Source of the DNA: Methanothrix sp.
Lineage (GTDB): Archaea > Halobacteriota > Methanosarcinia > Methanotrichales > Methanotrichaceae
Assembly (NCBI GenBank): GCA_030611205.1
Contig: JAUWQF010000002.1
Coordinates: forward strand, 1 to 43,140
Direction of reading: 5' to 3'
Length of the DNA: 43,140 nt
Shown here: positions 34,306 to 43,074 of the stretch, piece after piece
Position numbering within the stretch: the stretch's first letter is position 1
Layout: every line of letters begins with the position of its first letter
Program-made: the position numbers and the translations under genes
The notes under the pieces: model-generated
Databases searched by the model: none
Told to the model about the DNA's origin: nothing
What the model saw: only the letters and a program-made list of their open reading frames with translations

Positions 34306-35589
34306 TTACTTTTTCAGATCGATGTTCTCCGCAACGATCTTGAGAGCGCAGAAGTCGCCGCACATGGTGCAGACCCTGCTGTCGGTGGGGGACCTCTCGG
34401 CCCTTATCTCCCTGGCGACAACCGGATCTATGGCCAGGTCGAACTGCTCATCCCAGCGCATGTCCCGCCGGGCCCGTCCCATGGCCAGGTCTCTCTCCCG
34501 GGAGCCGTTCTTGATCATATCGCCGACGTGTGCCGCTATCCGGGATGCCATCACCCCTTCTCTTACGTCAGACTCGTTGGGCAGCGCCAGGTGCTCTGCA
34601 GGGGTCACATAGCAGATGAAATCGGCACCGTAGGCGCTGGCGAGGCTGGCACCGATGGCCGCCACAATGTGATCGTACCCGGGGGCGATGTCCGTGACCA
34701 GGGGGCCCAGCATGTAGAAAGGCTTCTCGTTGGAGAGCCTCTTCATGACCTTCACGTTTGCCTCGATCTCGTCTATGGGTATGTGTCCCGGCCCTTCCAC
34801 TATGGTCTGGACGCCGAAGTCGTGTGCCTGATCGGCCAGCTCGCTGTTTATTATCAGCTCCTGGACCTGGGTGCGGTCGGTGGCATCGTGTACGGCCCCT
34901 GCCCTCATCCCGTTTCCCGTGCTAAGGGTGACCTCGTGCTCTTTCAAGATCTCCAATAGGTAGTCGAACTCGCTATAGAGGGGGTTCTCTTTCTCGTTGT
35001 GGAGCATCCAGGCCACCATGAAGGCTCCGCCCCTGCTACACAACCCACCGAACCTGCCGCCCTGGCGCTTGAGCCTCTCCACGCAGATGCTGTTGATCCC
35101 GGTGTGGATGGCCATGAAGTTGGTGCCCGCCCGGGCCTGCTCCTCGTGGGCCCTGAAGAGATCGTCCTCGGTCATGTCTACCCCGGCCCCGTACTTCCTT
35201 ATGGCCTCGATGAAGGCCTGGTAGAGGGGGACGCTCCCCACGCTCAGGGAGGTGTTCTCGATCACTTTCTTCCTTATTTCGGCGAAGTCTCCTCCCGTGG
35301 AGAGCTCCATCAGGGTGTCGGCACCCGCGTCTTCGGCGGCCCTGGTCTTCCTGATCTCCATATCCAGGTCCACGATATCGCTGCTGGTGCCTACGGTGGC
35401 GTTCACCTTCGTCCGGAGGCCTTTGCCTATGCCCACCGGCCGGGTCTCTCGATAGGGGCTGATGGGGATGACGATCTTACCGCTGGCGATCCCCATCCGG
35501 ACGAACTCGGGGGTGACGCCCTCCTCCCGAGCCACGGCCTTCATCTCTTCGGTAATCTTTCCGTTTTTAGCGTCGTTTATGATTCCCAT
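34306..35589 (-). CDS. thiC: HMP-P synthase ThiC
   Basis: This is a radical SAM enzyme that rearranges the purine intermediate AIR to hydroxymethylpyrimidine phosphate for thiamine. The 427 residues contain NATVGTSSD, MELSTGGDF, RAGTNFMAIHTGIN, SRGGAFMVAWM, VEGPGHIPIDE, LGPLVTDIAPGYDHI and the C-terminal cluster motif CTMCGDFC. The cluster spacing is CX2CX3C, one residue shorter than the bacterial CX2CX4C. I start at the ATG at 35589 (MGIINDAKNG), because GGAGATCATTC precedes it and the TATA box at 35624-35631 is too close to the in-frame ATG at 35613. No TPP riboswitch is seen. Confidence 0.95.
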   Translation of the reverse strand: MGIINDAKNGKITEEMKAVAREEGVTPEFVRMGIASGKIVIPISPYRETRPVGIGKGLRTKVNATVGTSSDIVDLDMEIRKTRAAEDAGADTLMELSTGGDFAEIRKKVIENTSLSVGSVPLYQAFIEAIRKYGAGVDMTEDDLFRAHEEQARAGTNFMAIHTGINSICVERLKRQGGRFGGLCSRGGAFMVAWMLHNEKENPLYSEFDYLLEILKEHEVTLSTGNGMRAGAVHDATDRTQVQELIINSELADQAHDFGVQTIVEGPGHIPIDEIEANVKVMKRLSNEKPFYMLGPLVTDIAPGYDHIVAAIGASLASAYGADFICYVTPAEHLALPNESDVREGVMASRIAAHVGDMIKNGSRERDLAMGRARRDMRWDEQFDLAIDPVVAREIRAERSPTDSRVCTMCGDFCALKIVAENIDLKK

Positions 35590-35623
35590 GAATGATCTCC
35601 AGATATCAGTCATAAGTGAGTCG

Positions 35624-35631
35624 TATTTAAA
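35624..35631 (-). promoter_or_regulatory. TATA box of thiC
   Basis: TTTAAATA on the minus strand lies 38 bases before the ATG at 35589. Transcription should start near 35602, giving a leader of about 13 nt with the GGAGAT site. Confidence 0.65.
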
Positions 35632-35689
35632 GGTGATCGGGATGGTTAAAATTTTTCACCAAATATGATATAAAATTCAATCAAGACCC

Positions 35690-35699
35690 TTTAAATAAG
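35690..35699 (+). promoter_or_regulatory. TATA box of aroC
   Basis: TTTAAATAAG is centred about 50 bases before the ATG at 35746. The expected transcription start near 35720 lies just past the in-frame ATG at 35716, which argues for the later start. thiC and aroC are divergent with separate promoters. Confidence 0.65.
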
Positions 35700-35745
35700 G
35701 CGAGCGCCAAACATCATGCCTAGAATTTTCGGGCGGTTTCCACAT

Positions 35746-36834
35746 ATGTCAGGCAATGCTTTCGGCGCCCTATTCAGGGTCACGACATGGGGAGAGAGCC
35801 ACGGGCGCGCGGTGGGTGCGGTGGTGGACGGTTGCCCCGCGGGCTTACCATTGACCGAGGAGGACGTCCAGAAAGAGCTGGACCGGAGGCGCCCCGGTCA
35901 GAGCGAAATATCCACAGCTCGCCAGGAAGATGACCGGGTGGAGATCCTCAGCGGCGTCTTCGAAAGGAGGACCACCGGCACCCCGATATCGATGCTGATC
36001 TTGAACAAGGACGCCCAGCCCGGCGCTTACGAAGCTCTCAGGCATCGGCCCCGTCCGGGCCACGCCGACTACACGTACATCGCCAGGTACGGCATACGAG
36101 ACCACCGGGGCGGAGGCCGGTCATCGGGCAGAGAGACCGCGGGCCGGGTTGCTGCAGGCGCGGTGGCCAAGAACCTCCTCAACAGGGAGGGTGTCGAGGT
36201 CCTGGGTTATGTGATCGAGCTGGGGGGCGTCAAGGCATCGGTCACCGCCGCCGACCTCGCCCGCCTCGGAGAACTCACCGAGAGCAACCCGGTCCGCTGT
36301 CCCGACATCGAGGCGGCGGGGAAGATGATCTCCGCCCTGGAGGATGCCCGGCGGGGAGGCGACAGCCTGGGCGGGATCGTGGAGATCGTGGCCAGGGGTG
36401 TGCCTCCCGGTTTGGGGGACCCGGTATTTGATAAGCTGGATGCGGACCTGGCTAAAGCACTGATGAGCATAGGGGCGGTCAAGGCCGTGGAGATCGGCGC
36501 AGGTATCGAGAGCGCCCGGATGCAAGGGAGCGAGATGAACGATTCGCTGGTAAAGGGCGCGGAGGGTATCGAGTTCGAGACCAACAACGCCGGCGGGATC
36601 CTGGGCGGCATCTCCACCGGCGCGGACCTGGTCTGCAGGATCGCGGTCAAGCCCACGCCCTCCATCTCGCGACCCCAGCGGACCGTTGACCTTTCCACGG
36701 GGGAGCCGGTGGAGATAGAGATTAAGGGTCGTCACGACCCCTCCATCCCGCCCAGGATCGTGCCCGTGGCCGAGGCGATGGTGGCCCTGGTCCTGGCAGA
36801 TCACCTTCTCCGGTTGAGGACAGCCCGGATCTGA
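35746..36834 (+). CDS. aroC: Chorismate synthase
   Basis: This makes chorismate from EPSP with reduced FMN, the last common step to aromatic amino acids. The 362 residues begin [20 protein letters not shown] (FMN-site signature) and include [25 protein letters not shown] and [20 protein letters not shown]. The C-terminal [20 protein letters not shown] carries the catalytic Arg-His-Asp. I choose the ATG at 35746 because the family starts at this motif and the TATA position fits. It is monocistronic; repeats follow. Confidence 0.96.
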   Translation: MSGNAFGALFRVTTWGESHGRAVGAVVDGCPAGLPLTEEDVQKELDRRRPGQSEISTARQEDDRVEILSGVFERRTTGTPISMLILNKDAQPGAYEALRHRPRPGHADYTYIARYGIRDHRGGGRSSGRETAGRVAAGAVAKNLLNREGVEVLGYVIELGGVKASVTAADLARLGELTESNPVRCPDIEAAGKMISALEDARRGGDSLGGIVEIVARGVPPGLGDPVFDKLDADLAKALMSIGAVKAVEIGAGIESARMQGSEMNDSLVKGAEGIEFETNNAGGILGGISTGADLVCRIAVKPTPSISRPQRTVDLSTGEPVEIEIKGRHDPSIPPRIVPVAEAMVALVLADHLLRLRTARI

Positions 36835-36870
36835 GGCCGATAAAACTTGACACGCTGCGGGCATCCAGAC

Positions 36871-36927
36871 AAGTAAATCCGCCCTCCTGTCGGATTTACT
36901 TTGAGTATATGATGTTATACATTATGA
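36871..36927 (-). repeat. Double-hairpin repeat A, diverged copy
   Basis: AAGTAAATCCG...CGGATTTACTT is a perfect 11-bp stem. It is followed by GAGTATATGATGTTATACAT, a mutated reverse of the first hairpin. The order and orientation are those of repeat A read on the minus strand. It opens the gene-poor stretch 36835-37485. Confidence 0.65.
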
Positions 36928-37220
36928 GGCCGTCCTACAATTTCAGCAGAAAGTTTTCCATCCCACGGAGAATGGCGTCTTCGCGCGCCCCCTACTTTCT
37001 GACTCACGCGAAGACGCGAAGACGCGAAGTCCCTCTCGTCGAAATGCATGCCATTGAAGTCAAAGGCAACAGACACTTGACGTCCCACCCGCCCCCCTCT
37101 CTCTTCAAGCACACGCGCAAGGACTGCCTCATAGACCGATTCGAGTAATCCCGGCCCGAGATCTCGATGAAGGTGGAAAGCCGTATCCACCACGCCGGAA
37201 GAGACTTCTTCCACATTCAT
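36915..37220 (-). pseudogene. GxxExxY protein, N-terminal part with deletion (fragment 4)
   Basis: It starts MNVEEVSSGVVDTAFHLHRD and continues through LGPGLLESVYEAVLARVLEE to FNGMHFDE (about 62 residues). It then jumps to the family tail RDFASSRLRVSQK and runs into the block shared with 20763-20858. The deleted part is the nuclease-like core. The joint falls on GGACT(C/T)CGCGT, present at both borders in the complete arrangement. Confidence 0.75.
36926..37020. repeat. Block shared with 20763-20858
   Basis: This is a near-identical copy, again directly beyond a GxxExxY tail with its CACGCGAAGACGCGAAG motif. Here the minus-strand reading is EDAILRGMENFLLKL and a stop. Confidence 0.75.
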
Positions 37221-37450
37221 CGACGCGTCCCCTCCCTTCGCGCCTTCGCGGCTTCGCGTGAGAGATGTTCTCCAATGATCTCATCGACGAGTCTCCACCC
37301 TTCGCGCCTTCGCGTCTTCGCGTGAGAGCTGTTCCCCAATGATCTCATCGACTCGTCCCCTCCCTCGTCGAAATGCATGCCATTGAAGTCAAAGGCAACA
37401 GACACTTGACGTTCCACCCGCAACCCACGCTCTTCAAGCATACGCGCAAG
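37217..37450 (-). pseudogene. GxxExxY protein, middle piece (fragment 3)
   Basis: Only about 30 residues of the family remain (VLARMLEERGLRVERQVSVA, FDFNGMHFDEG), namely the part between the GxxExxY motif and the core. The rest of the frame (SHAKTRRREGWRLVDEIIGE) is translated repeat. Upstream, at 37450, it ends abruptly next to the promoter of the membrane-protein gene. Confidence 0.7.
37237..37364. repeat. Tandem 64-base direct repeat
   Basis: Two units (37237-37300 and 37301-37364) each contain CTTCGCGTGAGAG, then CCAATGATCTCATCGAC. They separate GxxExxY fragments 3 and 4 and carry the CTTCGCG-type motif that borders all four fragments. Confidence 0.7.
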
Positions 37451-37458
37451 GACAACCT

Positions 37459-37466
37459 ATTATATA
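37459..37466 (+). promoter_or_regulatory. TATA box of the membrane-protein gene
   Basis: ATTATATA is centred about 24 bases before the ATG at 37486, so a leaderless mRNA is likely. The box starts only nine bases beyond the GxxExxY fragment, so the rearrangement stopped just short of, or created, this promoter. Confidence 0.65.
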
Positions 37467-37485
37467 CAACAAAAAACTAGACCGG

Positions 37486-38547
37486 ATGCAAAACCAGCGT
37501 AAGTCCATGCACATAATCCCCCGCCCCTTCATCCGCAGTATCGATGCCGGTGGGCGCTTAGAGGTATTCCTGGTGACCGCAATCACCACTATACTAGCGA
37601 TCCGCCTCTTTCTCCATCTGACCGGTTACCCCCAGCTTGGCGGTGGTGGACTCCACATCGCTCACGTTCTGCTGGGCGTCTTCATGATGGTCGCCATCGT
37701 CATCCTCCTCGCCTTTTTGGATAAGCACTCCGCCGACCTGGCAGCCCTGCTGGGCGGTTTCGGTTTCGGGGCGTTCATCGACGAGCTGGGTAAGTTCATA
37801 ACCAGCGATAACGACTACTTCTTCCAGCCGACGATAGCTCTGATCTACATAATGTTCATCCTCCTCTACCTCTCCTTCCAGGCGATCGTCGAACATGGCA
37901 GGCTCTCTCTCACCCCGCAGGAGAAGATTATCAACGTGATAGAGATTACCAAGGACGCGGTGATCGACGAGATGGACATCCAAGAAAGGCACCGAGCTCT
38001 GGAGCTGCTCGACGAATGCAACCCCGCCGATCCTCTGGTAGGGGCTCTGAGGGATGTACTCAAGGGCATCGATTCTGTGCCCGCCCCGGATCCCAGCCTG
38101 TACGCCCGGGCAAAAGGGCGGATGGGAAACCTATACGCCAGACTCGTAGAGATGACCTGGTTCGTCAAGGCCGTGATCGCGCTATTCGTCCTCCAGTCGC
38201 TGGCGACCCTATCCGTTGCCATCGCCCTGGTACTCTCCAAGACGCAGCAGGTATCTTTACCCATGTTCGAAGGACTTGCGGTGGCTGCCTCGGTCTTGGC
38301 AGCGGTCATCGTGCTGGCCGGTGTTCTCCGGATACGTCGTGATCGGCTTGCAGCGTACCAGCTCTTCAAAAACGCCATACTGATCCAGATATTCCTGGTC
38401 CAGGTCTTCATATTCTATCAAGACCAGCTTCTGGCCGTCTCAGGGCTGGCAGGAAACATCCTGACACTGGCGGTACTGCGATATGTGATCAGCCAGGAAA
38501 AAGCTACGGCAGCACGCCATGCGAGTGGTTCAGAACCGCCAAATTAG
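37486..38547 (+). CDS. Hypothetical polytopic membrane protein
   Basis: The 353-residue protein has about four N-terminal membrane helices (from LEVFLVTAITTILAIRLFLH to IALIYIMFILLYLSFQAIVE). A soluble helical segment of about 80 residues follows (TPQEKIINVIEITKDAVIDE through the 200s), then about four C-terminal helices. Acidic FGAFIDELGKFIT in a helix turn is notable. I recognise no family. The start fits a leaderless message from the TATA box at 37459-37466. No operon partner is seen. Confidence 0.75.
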   Translation: MQNQRKSMHIIPRPFIRSIDAGGRLEVFLVTAITTILAIRLFLHLTGYPQLGGGGLHIAHVLLGVFMMVAIVILLAFLDKHSADLAALLGGFGFGAFIDELGKFITSDNDYFFQPTIALIYIMFILLYLSFQAIVEHGRLSLTPQEKIINVIEITKDAVIDEMDIQERHRALELLDECNPADPLVGALRDVLKGIDSVPAPDPSLYARAKGRMGNLYARLVEMTWFVKAVIALFVLQSLATLSVAIALVLSKTQQVSLPMFEGLAVAASVLAAVIVLAGVLRIRRDRLAAYQLFKNAILIQIFLVQVFIFYQDQLLAVSGLAGNILTLAVLRYVISQEKATAARHASGSEPPN

Positions 38548-38603
38548 ATTGGTCGGCCACATCTTTTGTCAACGGAGTATTTGCATCGGTGTCCAGTAAA
38601 CGG

Positions 38604-38629
38604 AAAGTCTTATTAATAAGTAAGACTTT
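38604..38629. promoter_or_regulatory. Perfect palindrome over a TATA-like core
   Basis: AAAGTCTTA at 38604-38612 and TAAGACTTT at 38621-38629 are exact 9-base inverted arms around TTAATAAG. The core looks like a TATA box. The site lies 67 bases before the small gene at 38696, so a dimeric regulator bound here would block its promoter. Confidence 0.6.
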
Positions 38630-38695
38630 AATGGGCGCTTGTAGTCGTGGCCACGTGCCCCATGAGGCTATCGATGAAATGTAATGGAGGATTCC

Positions 38696-38869
38696 ATGTT
38701 ATCTGCTGAATATCAGATGGGAGAGGCGATCCTCGATGTGGGTCTGAAAGTGTCCCTACATCAAGAATTCGTAGAACTGCGCAGGAAGATAGATGGGATT
38801 CCGGATCCCAGGACCCGGGTTGAGATGCTTCAACTGATCTCAAAAATAGAGCAGGTATTGCTGTCATAA
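38696..38869 (+). CDS. Small hypothetical protein, 57 residues
   Basis: The peptide begins MLSAEYQMGEAILDVGLKVS and ends LISKIEQVLLS; it is helical, with no Cys and no membrane part. I start at the second ATG because GGAGG stands five bases before it (38686-38690). An ATG at 38684 overlaps that ribosome-binding site. I do not recognise the family. A palindrome at 38604-38629 suggests it is regulated. Confidence 0.55.
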   Translation: MLSAEYQMGEAILDVGLKVSLHQEFVELRRKIDGIPDPRTRVEMLQLISKIEQVLLS

Positions 38870-38911
38870 GATCGTGGCGATTGCAGGACTTGCCTCATAT
38901 CGCAAAATGAA

Positions 38912-38983
38912 TGCGGCTGCCGGGAATCGAACCCGGGCTATAAGCTTGGGAAGCTCATGTCCTAACCCCTGGACCACAGCCGC
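38912..38983 (-). tRNA. tRNA-Gly (anticodon CCC)
   Basis: The cloverleaf is complete: acceptor GCGGCTG/CAGCCGC, D stem GTCC/GGAC, anticodon stem TGAGC/GCTTA with loop TTCCCAA, T arm CCGGG-TTCGATT-CCCGG, discriminator A. There is no intron and CCA is not encoded. A TATA-like TTTATGA at 39010-39016 (minus strand) sits about 30 bases upstream and touches the 3' end of the SepCysS gene. Confidence 0.95.
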
Positions 38984-39017
38984 ACAGTTTCTCCTGGGGA
39001 GCCATTTCTCATAAAGG

Positions 39018-40229
<1,212 letters not shown>

Positions 40230-40248
40230 TCAGGCAGAGACGCCTGCG

Positions 40249-41166
40249 ATGTCGATTGTGATCGGGCACCGTGGTGCAAGAGCTCTGGCACCTGAGAACA
40301 CCCTGGAAGGCATCCGCGTGGCGGGAAGGTGCGGCGCCGATTTCGTGGAGGTGGACGTCAGGTTATCCGCCGACGGATCGCTGGTGGTCATGCACGACGA
40401 GACCGTCGACCGCACCACGGACGGGACCGGCAAGGTAGAAGATATGTCCCTGGCGGAGCTGGGGCGGCTGCGCGTGGACGGCGAGACTGTGCCCACCCTG
40501 GACGAAGCGGTGGCCCTGGCCGGAGAGCTAGGCATGGGGATCGTGGTGGAGATGAAAGAAGAAGGTCTGGAGGATCTGGTGGTCCGGGAGGTGGAAGGCC
40601 AAAAGGCCATCGTCTCTTCATTCTACCACGCCTCGGTCCGGGAGATCAAAGAGCTGGCCGAGATCAAAACGGGGATAATCCTATCATCTCTTCCCACCAA
40701 GCCCGTGGAGCTGGCCCTGTGGGCGGATGCAGACGTCATCTTTCCTAAGAGGGTCAGCCCCAACCTCTTCAAGAAGGCTCACCGGGAAGGGATAGAGGTC
40801 TACCCCTGGCTCGTCAACGACCCAGACCAGGCTCGATGGATGAACCGGCTGGGCGCAGACGGTCTGGCCACCGATGACCCCTGCCTGATCAGAGAGGCGG
40901 CAGACGAGCCCGTGAGAAACGTGGGCCCCGGTGAGTGCGAGTACTACCCCTGTCACCACTTCGAGGACCAGGACTGCACCCACTGCTTCTGTCCGCTCTA
41001 TCCCTGCAAAGACCCCGAGCTCGGGAAGTTTATCAGGACCAAGCGAGGCAAGAGGCTCTGGAGCTGTGTAGACTGTACCCTGGTGCACAAACCGAGGGTG
41101 GCCAGGTACCTGGCAGAGCATCCCGACGCCACGGCCGAAGAGCTGAAGAGAATCGACAGGAGATAG
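40249..41166 (+). CDS. Glycerophosphodiesterase fused to a Cys-rich domain
   Basis: Residues 1-225 form a glycerophosphodiester phosphodiesterase: IGHRGARALAPENTLEG, FVEVDVRLSADG, VVMHDETVDRTTDGTG, VVEMKE and a C-terminal DGLATDDPCLI. The catalytic His, Arg, Glu and Asp are present, but the domain lacks a signal peptide. Residues about 230-300 form a separate domain with eight Cys (CEYYPCHHFEDQDCTHCFC, then PLYPC, then SCVDC) and LAEHPDATAEELKRI. It resembles the cysteine-rich small domain (Pfam zf-like), usually a free-standing protein or one linked to cobalamin genes. The frame is continuous across the joint. Confidence 0.88.
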   Translation: MSIVIGHRGARALAPENTLEGIRVAGRCGADFVEVDVRLSADGSLVVMHDETVDRTTDGTGKVEDMSLAELGRLRVDGETVPTLDEAVALAGELGMGIVVEMKEEGLEDLVVREVEGQKAIVSSFYHASVREIKELAEIKTGIILSSLPTKPVELALWADADVIFPKRVSPNLFKKAHREGIEVYPWLVNDPDQARWMNRLGADGLATDDPCLIREAADEPVRNVGPGECEYYPCHHFEDQDCTHCFCPLYPCKDPELGKFIRTKRGKRLWSCVDCTLVHKPRVARYLAEHPDATAEELKRIDRR

Positions 41167-41257
41167 GCGAATGGCTAGGTCTGCAACCACCCGTTCGGAT
41201 TTTCATAATCGACGGTCTACGGAAAGACTTATCCACTTTCCGCGTATACGGCCGATT

Positions 41258-41719
41258 ATGAGACGAATTCTAGTACTGATGATCGCAATGCTGGCTATGT
41301 CCCAGGCCTGGTCTGTGATAGGGCAGCTGGATCTCAGTCCCGATTCGGAGGTTGAGCAGCTGACAGATAGTATGATGGCCTTCCTGAACGATACAGAAGA
41401 CCTGGACACATCCGGGCTTGTTGAAGATGCGAGCATACTGAACCTCACAAACGAGACCGCGCCGGACATCAACATCACCGGGACGCCTTCGTTGGATCAG
41501 TTCATGGAGACGCCTATAAACGAGAGCACGCTGGATAGCACGTTCGCCATCACTGGCTCCATGTGGGACTTCCTGAAGGGTGATGATATAGTAGCACCTC
41601 TCTACACGAGTGAGAGCGCGGTGGATATGAACACCACGTGGACCAACACCCAGAGGACGTTCCTGGGACTACCACCGGTAGAGACTGCACCGCTCTATAC
41701 AAAACACGTGATGAGCTGA
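41258..41719 (+). CDS. Secreted protein rich in N-glycosylation sites
   Basis: From the ATG at 41258 a signal peptide (MRRILVLMIAMLAMSQAWS) is followed by about 130 acidic, Ser/Thr/Asn-rich residues with at least six NxS/T sites (NDT, NLT, NET, NIT, NES, NTT). There is no second membrane helix, so the product is released or held at the S-layer. It has no Cys and no recognised domain. The frame is open from 41171, but the signal peptide fixes the later start. Confidence 0.75.
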   Translation: MRRILVLMIAMLAMSQAWSVIGQLDLSPDSEVEQLTDSMMAFLNDTEDLDTSGLVEDASILNLTNETAPDINITGTPSLDQFMETPINESTLDSTFAITGSMWDFLKGDDIVAPLYTSESAVDMNTTWTNTQRTFLGLPPVETAPLYTKHVMS

Positions 41720-41884
41720 GCTCATCGTCCGGACGAACCCGATCGGCGTTGGATCCATAGCGGTTACCTGTCGTGATCTTTAGTTTGGGCCTTGTCGTCC
41801 ATCGACGGGGGCGCGAGAATTTTTATCGGTCAGTGCCCGGCCTCCGGAAAGGTTAATAGCATGGGAGAGCCCAAGGCCGGACAT

Positions 41885-41973
41885 GGGCTCGTAGGGTAGA
41901 GGATATCCTAGCGGGCTTCGGAGAGTCCCCTCGAGGAAACCCGTTGACCTGGGTTCGATTCCCAGCGAGTCCG
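41885..41973 (+). tRNA. tRNA-Arg (anticodon UCG) with a 17-nt intron
   Basis: The acceptor is GGGCTCG/CGAGTCC, the T arm CTGGG-TTCGATT-CCCAG, and the anticodon stem GCGGG/CCCGT. The anticodon loop is split after position 37 by an intron at 41922-41938. A bulge-helix-bulge forms exactly: central 4-bp helix CTTC/GAGG, bulges GGA and AAA cut after their second base, and inner stem GAG/CTC with loop TCCC. Splicing leaves loop CTTCGGA with anticodon TCG. CCA is not encoded, and the discriminator is G. Confidence 0.9.
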
Positions 41974-42053
41974 TCTCGGCCCATATTTTGCCCGCCGAGC
42001 AGAAACTTTTTGTCCTGTTGTTGTTGTATACCGGATCTGCTGGTGGTGATGAC

Positions 42054-42986
42054 TTGATCGACCTCTTGGGGAAGAGAAAGCTAGAGGAAGAGATAGAGGA
42101 GCTGAGACGAACGATCGGTGAGCTGGAGAAAAGACGAGATGCCCTCCTGCAGACCGTAGACAAGCGCGAGGCGAAGATCAAGAAGCTAACCTATGCCCAT
42201 CAGGAGGTCAACCGCACCCTCAGAGCAGCCGAACAGAAGATCTCCGCCCTCCAGGCAAAAGCGCCTGCAGAGGAAACCGGAGAGGAAACGGGTACGGTGA
42301 AGGCCCGGTCCCACCACCTGAGACCTGCCGACCTGGAAAGGCTCCTGGATAAGCTTTCTACTCTTCGCTCTTCCCGAGAGGACCTGGTCTCTGCCTATCT
42401 TCGGGAGGAGACCGACGTCCTGCCCCAGGAGGCCCGGGATCTGGCTGATGATGTCAAGGGGGACCGGGGGCTGGTGATCCTCCACTGCCCTCTGCTCTTC
42501 ACCCTGGCCCTCGTGCCGCCCTTCCCCGGGCAGGAGGCCATGACTAGCGAGGGCAGGTCCTTCGAGCTGGCCCCACTGAGAGAGATGTTGGAAACACCGG
42601 TCCTGGTGATCTCGGCCCACGCCGGTGAGACCCTCCTGGAAGTAACATTAGGATCCAAGGAGCTTGCAGAACGGGTGGTGGTGAAAAGCACGGTAAAAGA
42701 GAAGCACTCCAAGGGGGGCTGGAGCCAGAAAAGGTTCGAGCGGCTGAGAAAAGAAGACATCCGCCAGCATGCAGACCTTGTCGTGGACCGGCTCTCGCCA
42801 CTGGTGGAGAGCTATCGGCCGCACCTTGCCTATGCTGTGATTAGCGGGGAGCCGGTGCTGACCAAGCTGATCAAGCCTGCCCTGGACCTGCCCGTCGTAG
42901 AGACGAAGATGGCCAGGTTCGGTGGTAAGCGCGCTGACCAGGTGCTGGATGAGGTTTATGGTTTTGTATTAGTACACAAAGTGTAA
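42054..42986 (+). CDS. Vms1/eRF1-like protein with GxxQ motif
   Basis: The 310-residue protein has an N-terminal coiled coil (KLEEEIEELRRTIGELEKRR, about 9-80) and a release-factor-like domain with VKEKHSKGGWSQKRFERLRK at about 225-245. The GWSQ matches the GxxQ motif with which Vms1/ANKZF1-type factors cleave peptidyl-tRNA on stalled ribosomes. The C-terminal fold (YAVISGEPVLTKLI) is the second eRF1-like half. I start at TTG 42054 because GGTGGTGATGAC precedes it and a TATA-like TTGTATAC is 27 bases upstream. Its last codons (LVHKV and stop) lie inside repeat sequence. Confidence 0.75.
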   Translation: MIDLLGKRKLEEEIEELRRTIGELEKRRDALLQTVDKREAKIKKLTYAHQEVNRTLRAAEQKISALQAKAPAEETGEETGTVKARSHHLRPADLERLLDKLSTLRSSREDLVSAYLREETDVLPQEARDLADDVKGDRGLVILHCPLLFTLALVPPFPGQEAMTSEGRSFELAPLREMLETPVLVISAHAGETLLEVTLGSKELAERVVVKSTVKEKHSKGGWSQKRFERLRKEDIRQHADLVVDRLSPLVESYRPHLAYAVISGEPVLTKLIKPALDLPVVETKMARFGGKRADQVLDEVYGFVLVHKV

Positions 42987-43063
42987 CTTTATGTACAAAA
43001 ACAAAAAGAGCAAGATCGTGGTCGAGCGCGGCCAGATCGTCAAAATCGGAGGGTAAAAACGCG
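42972..43063 (-). repeat. Repeat B core with first hairpin, copy 3
   Basis: GTACACAAAGTGTAACTTTATGTAC is the first hairpin of element A (42972-42996). It is followed by about 65 bases matching 207-267 of copy 1 in reverse (GCAAGATCGTGGTCGAGCGC...). As in copy 1, core and hairpin adjoin. Only two GAACGAACGCG-like units remain before element A copy 43075-43137 begins. Confidence 0.8.
42991..43056 (+). other. Mini-ORF in repeat B (21 codons)
   Basis: It reads MYKNKKSK then IVVERGQIVKIGG and a stop. Copy 1 has the same frame on the minus strand (230-274) but with a stop after KIVVERG. Copy 2 keeps the second half without the ATG. It may be the end of a lost gene or a peptide specific to the repeat; translation is not shown. 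Confidence 0.35.
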
Positions 43064-43074
43064 AACGAACGCGA

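Noticed and set aside
35590-35740. TPP riboswitch upstream of thiC
   Set aside because: The leader is only about 13 nt by the TATA position, and the conserved CUGAGA/ACC-UGA segments of the THI box are absent.
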